A model generated the notes under the pieces. That model worked only from the letters and a program-made list of their open reading frames with translations. It ran no database searches and was not told the origin of the DNA. 64,000 nt of DNA from Clostridiales bacterium (lineage in GTDB: Bacteria > Bacillota > Clostridia > Oscillospirales > Oscillospiraceae), in contig CP107216.1 of assembly GCA_025757645.1 (NCBI GenBank), forward strand, positions 2,077,001 to 2,141,000, given 5' to 3'. The position numbers and the translations under genes are program-made. Each line of letters begins with the position of its first letter. The first letter of the stretch is position 1. Of the stretch, positions 58,234 through 64,000 are shown piece by piece.

Positions 58234-59754
58234 ATGAATGAAAAGCTGAAAGAAAAAGTCAAGGAATCTCTCTCGAGCGTGCTGCCCATCACCCTGATCG
58301 TGCTGGTGCTGAGCGTCACGCTCGTCCCGATGGAGATCGGCACGCTGGCGCTGTTTCTGACCGGCGCCGTGCTGCTGATCGTCGGCATGGGGTTTTTCCA
58401 GCTCGGCGCCGAGATGTCCATGACGCCGCTCGGCGAGGGCGTCGGCAAGACGCTGGCCAAGCGCGAAAAGGTGCTGCTGGTCGTACTCGTGGCGTTCGCG
58501 CTCGGGACGATCATCACCATCGCGGAGCCGGACCTGCAGGTGCTGGCAAACCAGGTCGCGTCGATCCCGAACAATGTGCTCATCTGGACGGTCGCCGTCG
58601 GCGTGGGCGTCTTTCTGGCGCTGGCCGTGCTGCGCATTTTGTTTCGCGTCTCGCTGGCAAAATGTCTGCTGGCCGCGTATGCGCTGCTGTTTGTGCTGAC
58701 GCTGTTTTCCCCGAAGGAATTTCTCGCCGTCGCGTTCGATGCCGGCGGCGTCACGACCGGGCCCATCACCGTGCCGTTTATCATGGCGCTGGGCGTCGGC
58801 GTGTCGGCCATCCGCAGCACGCAGGGACACGACGACGACAGCTTCGGTCTCGTCGCGCTGTGCAGCATCGGGCCGATTTTGATGGTGCTGCTGCTCGGCA
58901 TCTTCTACCACCCGACGGACGCGGCCTACTCCGCTGTGGAGATCGCGCCGGTCGTGACGACGCGCGACGTGGCGCGGCAGTTCGCGCTCGGCTTCCCGGG
59001 CTATGCCGAGGAAGTGCTGCTGAGCATCCTGCCGATCGTGGCGGTGTTCGTGCTGTTTCAGCTGCTGACGCGCTGCTACCGGCGGCGGCAGCTGCTGCGT
59101 ACGGGCGTCGGCTTTCTGTACACGGTCATCGGCCTGATCCTGTTTCTGACCGGTGTGAACGTCGGCTTCACGCCCGTGGGCAACCTGCTCGGTTCGGGTC
59201 TGGCCGGCAGCGCGTACCGCTGGGTGCTCATCCCGATCGGCGCGCTCATCGGCTACTACATCGTCAAGGCCGAGCCCGCCGTGCAGGTGCTCAACAAGCA
59301 GGTCGAGGACGTCACCGGCGGCACCGTGTCACAGAGCATGATGAACACGGCGCTGTCCATCGGCGTCGCCTGCGCGGTGATGCTGTCCATGGTGCGTGTG
59401 CTGACCGGCATCAGCATCTACTGGATCCTCGTGCCCGGCTACGCGCTCGCGCTCATCCTCGCGCGGTTCGTGCCGTCCGTGTTCGTGGGCATCGCCTTCG
59501 ACTCCGGCGGCGTCGCAAGCGGGCCCATGACCTCCACCTTCCTGCTGCCGCTGGCCATGGGCGCGTGCACCGCGCTCGGCGGCAACGTCGTCACGGACGC
59601 CTTCGGCGTCGTAGCGCTCGTCGCGCTCGCCCCGCCGGTGGCGATCCAGATCATGGGCGTTCTTTATGTACATAGATCCAAAGCCGTGGCACAAAACAAA
59701 GCTGACCTGCTGTCCGATGACGGCGTCATCGACCTGGAGGACGAAGAGATATGA
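58234..59754 (+). CDS. DUF1538 family membrane protein
   Basis: A 506-residue polytopic protein with about twelve helices arranged as two related halves. Each half contains GVxxAITxxxLxxL-like and a duplicated DAGGVTTGPITVPFIMALGVG / DSGGVASGPMTSTFLLPLAMG motif, typical of DUF1538 transporters. GAAAGGAGGA precedes the ATG. It overlaps the following P-II-type gene by four bases, which suggests that P-II protein gates it. The transported substance is unknown. Confidence 0.9.
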   Translation: MNEKLKEKVKESLSSVLPITLIVLVLSVTLVPMEIGTLALFLTGAVLLIVGMGFFQLGAEMSMTPLGEGVGKTLAKREKVLLVVLVAFALGTIITIAEPDLQVLANQVASIPNNVLIWTVAVGVGVFLALAVLRILFRVSLAKCLLAAYALLFVLTLFSPKEFLAVAFDAGGVTTGPITVPFIMALGVGVSAIRSTQGHDDDSFGLVALCSIGPILMVLLLGIFYHPTDAAYSAVEIAPVVTTRDVARQFALGFPGYAEEVLLSILPIVAVFVLFQLLTRCYRRRQLLRTGVGFLYTVIGLILFLTGVNVGFTPVGNLLGSGLAGSAYRWVLIPIGALIGYYIVKAEPAVQVLNKQVEDVTGGTVSQSMMNTALSIGVACAVMLSMVRVLTGISIYWILVPGYALALILARFVPSVFVGIAFDSGGVASGPMTSTFLLPLAMGACTALGGNVVTDAFGVVALVALAPPVAIQIMGVLYVHRSKAVAQNKADLLSDDGVIDLEDEEI

Positions 59755-60479
59755 TACATGCCGAAAACCGACTCGCACCGCGCATGGTGCTCATCATTAC
59801 GAATCATGAATACCGCCGCAAGCTCGAACAGACGTTTCAGAATTTCCGCATCCCGATCTATTATCAGTGCCAAGGGCACGGCACCGCGCCGTCGGAGATG
59901 CTCGACATCTTCGGCCTGAGCGGCAGCGGCCGCCTGCTCACGATCGGGCTGCTGCCGAAATTTCTCGTGCGCGACCTGCTCGACGCGCTGCAGCAGCGCA
60001 TCCCGCTGCACAAACGCGGCGGCGGCATCGTGCTGACGATCCCGATCACGGGGCTGCAGCGGCCGATGCTGCAGCTCCTGAACGATCAGATGCGCGAGAC
60101 GATAGAACAGAAGATCGAAGAAAGGGTGGATAGCGATATGTCCGATATGCAAACCAGCGCCGGTTACACCGCCATCTGGGTCGCGCTCAGCAACGGCTAC
60201 AGCAGCGACGCGATCGACGCGGCCAGAAGCGCCGGCGCCATGGGCGGAACGATCCTCAAAGGCCGGCGGCAGAACTCCAAACGCATCAGCCAGAAGCTCG
60301 GCATCTCCATGCAGGAGGAAGAGGAGTTCGTCGTCATCGTCACGCCGCGCGAGAAAAAGGCCGCCGTCATGAACGCCATCAGCGACGCCTGCGGCCTGCG
60401 CACAGACGCGCACGGCATCATCCTCTCGCTCCCGGTGGACGAGGTCATCGGCCTTGAGACCGGAGAAAACACGCTGTAA
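59751..60479 (+). CDS. Tandem P-II-like regulatory protein
   Basis: A 242-residue soluble protein made of two P-II-like units: residues 10-105 (LIITNHEYRRKLEQTFQNF, then RGGGIVLTIP) and residues 135-235 (AIWVALSNGYSSDAIDAARS, then AGAMGGTILKGRR, FVVIVTPREKKAAVMNAISD). The second unit keeps the GxTxxxGRR-like loop; the first has diverged. It is coupled by ATGA to the DUF1538 gene and probably controls that transporter in response to a nucleotide or metabolite. Confidence 0.85.
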   Translation: MIHAENRLAPRMVLIITNHEYRRKLEQTFQNFRIPIYYQCQGHGTAPSEMLDIFGLSGSGRLLTIGLLPKFLVRDLLDALQQRIPLHKRGGGIVLTIPITGLQRPMLQLLNDQMRETIEQKIEERVDSDMSDMQTSAGYTAIWVALSNGYSSDAIDAARSAGAMGGTILKGRRQNSKRISQKLGISMQEEEEFVVIVTPREKKAAVMNAISDACGLRTDAHGIILSLPVDEVIGLETGENTL

Positions 60480-60494
60480 CATTCCGAATAAAAA

Positions 60495-60532
60495 GCGCAA
60501 ATGCCGCAGGCAGCCGCCTGCGGCATTTGCGC
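60495..60532 (+). terminator. Strong hairpin after the P-II gene
   Basis: A perfect 17-bp stem (GCGCAAATGCCGCAGGC with its complement) and four-base loop. No T run follows on the plus strand; on the minus strand a T-rich stretch follows. Confidence 0.7.
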
Positions 60533-60629
60533 ATCCGCGCGCTTTTGCAAGATTCTTTCAGGCACTGTAAGTGGATTTTGTGCGCCGGGTGTTGTACCAT
60601 GGCAGCAGAAAGCAAAGGAGGTACATGCA

Positions 60630-61403
60630 ATGGAACCCATTCTCGAAATTGCAGCCCTGAAAAAATATTACGGCAAGGAGCAGAATCTGACCCGCGCGCT
60701 CGACGGCATCTCGTTTCAGGTCATGCCGGGCGAGTTTCTCGGCATCATGGGCAGCAGCGGCTCGGGCAAATCGACGCTGCTCAACTGCATTGCGACCGTC
60801 ATCGCACCGACCGGCGGCGCCGTCGCCCTGCACGACAAGTGCATCACGACGCTGCACGGCAAGGCGCTCGCCGACTACCGCGGCAAGGAGATCGGCTACC
60901 TGTTTCAGAGCTTTGAGCTCATCGACAACCTCACCGGTCGGGAGAACATTCTCCTGCCGCTGGCGCTGCACGGCGTGTCCGAGGGCGAGAGCCGCGAGCG
61001 GCTGACAAAGCTCGCAGACTATCTGGAAGTGACGGACGTGCTCGACAAGTTCCCGGCGCAGATGTCCGGCGGGCAAAAGCAGCGCATCACGGCGGCGCGC
61101 GCGCTCATCCTCGGCCCCGAGATCGTGCTGGCCGACGAGCCGACCGGCGCGCTCGACTCGAAAAACGCGCGCTCGCTCATGGAAAAGCTCTCCGGCCTGA
61201 ACGCGGACGCCGGCACGACCATCCTCATGGTCACGCACGACTGCAACGCGGCGAGCTACTGCAAGCGTATTCTCTTCATTCAGGACGGCGTGCTCTTCCA
61301 CGAGCTGCGGCGCGACGTGCCGGACGAGACACAGCAGGAGTTCTATGGGCGCATCCTGGCCGTCATGGCGCAGCTGGGAGGGGGGAGTGCGAATGTTCTC
61401 TGA
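60630..61403 (+). CDS. BceA-like ABC transporter ATPase
   Basis: A 257-residue ATPase of the FtsE/LolD/BceA group. Walker A is GSSGSGKST, Q-loop YLFQSFEL, signature MSGGQKQR, Walker B IVLADEPTGALDS and switch VTHD. GGAGG precedes the ATG at 60630. Its stop overlaps the permease start by 11 bases. With the permease and the response regulator it makes a peptide-antibiotic sensing and resistance module. Confidence 0.93.
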   Translation: MEPILEIAALKKYYGKEQNLTRALDGISFQVMPGEFLGIMGSSGSGKSTLLNCIATVIAPTGGAVALHDKCITTLHGKALADYRGKEIGYLFQSFELIDNLTGRENILLPLALHGVSEGESRERLTKLADYLEVTDVLDKFPAQMSGGQKQRITAARALILGPEIVLADEPTGALDSKNARSLMEKLSGLNADAGTTILMVTHDCNAASYCKRILFIQDGVLFHELRRDVPDETQQEFYGRILAVMAQLGGGSANVL

Positions 61404-63447
61404 GCTTGTTGCGCGCAACAGCCGCCGCAGCCGCCGGGAAAACGGGCTGTTTTTCACATCGCTGGTCATCTCGATCATCGCGTTTTACATCATCCTCTCC
61501 CTGTCGCATCAGGACGTGATGATGTTTCTGCAGCGCATGGAGAGCAGCGCCGTAGACCGGCTGCTGTCGCTCGTCCCGGTGCTGTACGGGCTGACGCTGT
61601 TCATTTTGTTTTTCCTCGTATACTACGCCAACCGCTTTCAGCTCGCACGGCGGCGGCACGAATTCGGCGTGTACCTCATGCTGGGCATGCAGCGGCGCAA
61701 GCTCTTCGGCATGCTGCTGGCGGAGGATCTGCGCTCCAGCCTCATCGCGCTGGCCATCGGCCTGCCGGCGGCGCTGCTGATCTCAGAGGTCATCAGCCTC
61801 GTCACGGCGCGGCTCGTCGGCCTCGGCATCGTGGGGCACCAATTCACGCTCTCCCTGTCCGCCATCGGGTGGACGGCCGTGGGCTTTCTTGCGATCAAGC
61901 TGCTGGCCTCGCTCATCCTCAGCGGGAAGATCGTGCGCGAGGAGATCGGCGCGCTGCTCACGGAGACACCCGAGGGCACGAAAAAGCAGCGCCCCGCCGC
62001 TGTCTACGCTGCGGCGCTCGTGCTGGGCACGGCGCTGCTCGCCGGAGCGTACACGTTTGCCATCCTCGGGTATGCGTGGAGCGGCCTGCGCTATATGGCG
62101 GGCACGATCGCGCTCGGCGTGGCGGGCACGCTGCTGCTGTTTTACGGGCTGCGCGTCATCATCGACCGGCTGGCCCGGCGCGGAGACCGCGCGGGCAGGC
62201 TGCGGGTGTTCAACTTCCGTCAGGTCGAGGAGACGGTCATCCACCGCTCCGGCGCGCTGGCGATCTGCTCGCTGCTGATTCTGGCGGCGCTGTGCTGCTT
62301 CGGTGCAGGCGTAGCGACCGCGCGCACGTCCCGCGCCGAGACGCACACGCTCGACTACACCTTCCCCACTGACAGCAAAAGCGCCGACACCGTGCGCGAA
62401 ACGCTGACGGCGCACGGGCTCGACAGCGCATTTTCCGACCTCTTTGAGATGCGCATCGGCCGCGTGCGCACGAGCACTGACTACCAAAACACCGTGAAAT
62501 TCCCCGCCTTGCAGCGCTCCATCGATGCCATGCCCGTCTCCGACGAGCAGCAGCAGCTGCAATACACGCTGGAGGCCGTGGGCTACCCGTACCTCATCGC
62601 GCTCAGCAGCTACAACCGCCTGCTGACGACCGCCGGTCTGCCGGAGCTGACGCTCGCGGACAACGAGGCCGCCGTCTACTGCGACAGCGAGGTCTCCCTG
62701 GCCAGCCGCACGGCGCTGATCAACCGCCTGATCGCAGAGGGCTCGTCCATCACGATCGACGGCGCACCGTTCACGCTCTGTGGGCAGGTGCAGTCGGTGA
62801 GCGTCGTGACCGACCGGTCGATCACGATGTCGTTTGCGCTCATCGTGCCGGACGCGGTGTTCGACCACTACACGCAGGGCGACTATGACGTCTACCTCGA
62901 CGGCGTGCTTGCCCCGTCCATGACGGAGGGCAAGAGCCTCATGAACGCCATCGCGGACATGAACGCGCTGCTCGATCCGCTCGGCCTGAAATACGAGAGC
63001 TACCTGCAAAATCTCGGCCGCGAGCTGTTTTACATCGTCGCGGCGAGCTACCTGACCATCTACCTCGCCATCATCTTCCTCGTCGTGGCCAACACCATCA
63101 TCGGCGTGCAGTTTCTCATGGGCCAGCAGAAGGCCGCGCGCCGCTACCGGACGCTCGTGCGTCTCGGTGCGGAGCACGACACGCTCTGCCGCGCGGCAAA
63201 GGCGCAGATCAACTGGTATTTTGGTCTGCCGGTCGGCGTGGCGGCAGTCAGCAGCCTGTTTGGCGTGCGCGCGCTCTTTTCCGGCATTCTCTCCGGCAGC
63301 GCGCAGAGCGGCATGACGGAAATGATGATCGCCGCCAGTGCTATGATTTTGCTGCTGTGTGTGGTAGAATGGCTGTACATGGCGGCCGTCAAGCGGTCCA
63401 GCAGCCGGTATCTGCTGGGGCTGATGGCGCCGGAACGCGAAGAATAA
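61393..63447 (+). CDS. BceB-like ABC transporter permease
   Basis: A 684-residue FtsX-type permease with ten predicted helices and one large extracellular domain of about 210 residues between helices 7 and 8 (about residues 320-540), the hallmark of BceB proteins that sense antimicrobial peptides. The last helices contain FLVVANTIIGVQFLMGQQKA. GGAGGGGGGAG precedes the ATG at 61393. Confidence 0.9.
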   Translation: MFSELVARNSRRSRRENGLFFTSLVISIIAFYIILSLSHQDVMMFLQRMESSAVDRLLSLVPVLYGLTLFILFFLVYYANRFQLARRRHEFGVYLMLGMQRRKLFGMLLAEDLRSSLIALAIGLPAALLISEVISLVTARLVGLGIVGHQFTLSLSAIGWTAVGFLAIKLLASLILSGKIVREEIGALLTETPEGTKKQRPAAVYAAALVLGTALLAGAYTFAILGYAWSGLRYMAGTIALGVAGTLLLFYGLRVIIDRLARRGDRAGRLRVFNFRQVEETVIHRSGALAICSLLILAALCCFGAGVATARTSRAETHTLDYTFPTDSKSADTVRETLTAHGLDSAFSDLFEMRIGRVRTSTDYQNTVKFPALQRSIDAMPVSDEQQQLQYTLEAVGYPYLIALSSYNRLLTTAGLPELTLADNEAAVYCDSEVSLASRTALINRLIAEGSSITIDGAPFTLCGQVQSVSVVTDRSITMSFALIVPDAVFDHYTQGDYDVYLDGVLAPSMTEGKSLMNAIADMNALLDPLGLKYESYLQNLGRELFYIVAASYLTIYLAIIFLVVANTIIGVQFLMGQQKAARRYRTLVRLGAEHDTLCRAAKAQINWYFGLPVGVAAVSSLFGVRALFSGILSGSAQSGMTEMMIAASAMILLLCVVEWLYMAAVKRSSSRYLLGLMAPEREE

Positions 63448-63471
63448 CGCATACGGAAAGGGGGCGGCGCG

Positions 63472-64000
63472 ATGAAGCACATCGCCGTCGTGGAGGACGA
63501 GGCGCTCATGCGCGAGGAACTGGCGGATATGCTGCGCCGGGCGGGCTACGCCGTCACGGAGGTCACGGACTTTGCGGACGTGACCGGGCAGTTGCTCGCA
63601 CTCGCCCCCGATCTGGTGCTGCTGGATCTGAACCTGCCGGAGGTGAGCGGATTTCAAATCTGCCGCGATCTCAAGCGGCGCAGCGCCCTGCCCGTGCTCG
63701 TGCTGACCTCGCGCGACCAGCTGCGCGACGAGGTGCACGCGCTCGAGCTCGGCGCGGACGAATACCTCACCAAGCCCTATCGGAAGGAGCGGCTGCTCGC
63801 GCGCATCGGAAACGTCCTCAAGCGCTACGAGGGGCGGCCGAACCTGCTCGAGGGGGCGGACTTTCTGCTCGACCGGCAGACCTACACGCTCTACATTCAC
63901 AATCAGTCCGTCGTCCTGCCGCCGAATCAGGGCAAGCTGCTCGAGACGCTGCTGGCACACGGCGGGCAGACCGCCACGAAAGACGAGCTGAACCGCGCGC
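63472..64000 (+). CDS. OmpR-family response regulator, partial
   Basis: The first 176 codons of a response regulator cut by the window end. The receiver domain has acidic VEDEA, the phospho-aspartate in LVLLDLNLPEVSG, Thr in VLVLTSR and Lys in LTKPYRKE; the winged-helix domain begins near residue 130 (DRQTYTLYIHNQSVVLPPNQ). It lies 24 bases behind the BceB gene, so it is probably a BceR-type regulator of the module, with its kinase beyond the window. Confidence 0.9.
   Translation, partial: MKHIAVVEDEALMREELADMLRRAGYAVTEVTDFADVTGQLLALAPDLVLLDLNLPEVSGFQICRDLKRRSALPVLVLTSRDQLRDEVHALELGADEYLTKPYRKERLLARIGNVLKRYEGRPNLLEGADFLLDRQTYTLYIHNQSVVLPPNQGKLLETLLAHGGQTATKDELNRA

Noticed and set aside
61783..63960. 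Long minus-strand open frame opposite the BceB gene (725 codons)
   Set aside because: His- and Arg-rich composition typical of an antisense frame; it crosses the permease and regulator genes, both of which have clear motifs.
1..64000. CRISPR arrays, rRNA genes, classical insertion sequences
   Set aside because: No regularly spaced repeats, no rRNA sequence and no DDE transposase was seen; the only transposition-type enzymes are the three serine recombinases.

Overview
The window is a GC-rich Bacillota chromosome, most likely a gut Clostridia of the Oscillospiraceae type (family-level placement is inference from GC content, the gene families present and the mobile-element type). Chromosomal genes fill about 1-1517 and 50506-64000. 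Between them lies one large integrative conjugative element (ICE) of about 49 kb, inserted at the CCA end of a tRNA-Leu(CAG) gene.

Left chromosome: the 5' end of mnmA (tRNA 2-thiolation), a DUF975 membrane protein and tRNA-Leu with its own promoter. Right chromosome: the displaced native terminator of the tRNA, a calcium/cation antiporter behind a probable yybP-ykoY manganese riboswitch, a three-gene LRR / MoxR-AAA / VWA operon, ftsH, a DUF1538 membrane protein coupled to a tandem P-II protein, and a BceAB-like ABC exporter followed by a response regulator cut by the window end.

The outer ICE (about 1518-50505) has a large serine recombinase, TnpW, HTH and sigma-like regulators, a two-component system with an ABC exporter as cargo, an Xre regulator, MobC and relaxase, antirestriction (ArdA/YodL) proteins, topoisomerase III, and a Gram-positive type IV secretion set: CD1107/SH3, DUF4315, PAPS-reductase-like, CD1108/NlpC-P60, cytosine methyltransferase, VirB4, PrgI, CD1112/TrbL, Maff2, VirD4, PcfB and a DUF6017 replication-type protein. 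Three AT-rich genes sit between backbone genes as cargo: a HEPN/zinc-ribbon protein, a Shedu-like (DUF4263) nuclease and a two-helix membrane protein.

The main observation is nesting. Two smaller mobilizable elements, each with its own serine recombinase, relaxase and TnpW, sit inside adjacent conjugation genes of the ICE. IME A (about 29432-38558) splits maff2. IME B (about 39544-47814) splits virD4, the coupling-protein gene. In each case joining the two outer flanks at a shared dinucleotide restores an uninterrupted reading frame of normal family length. As it stands the ICE should lack a functional coupling protein, so it is probably not self-transmissible unless IME B excises precisely.

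Other points of interest are a cytosine methyltransferase with no canonical start codon whose variable region reads like methyltransferase sequence in two frames, a KPSIRERLE-type C-terminal tail shared by otherwise unrelated ICE proteins, and a zinc-cysteine micro-protein present in both the ICE and IME A.
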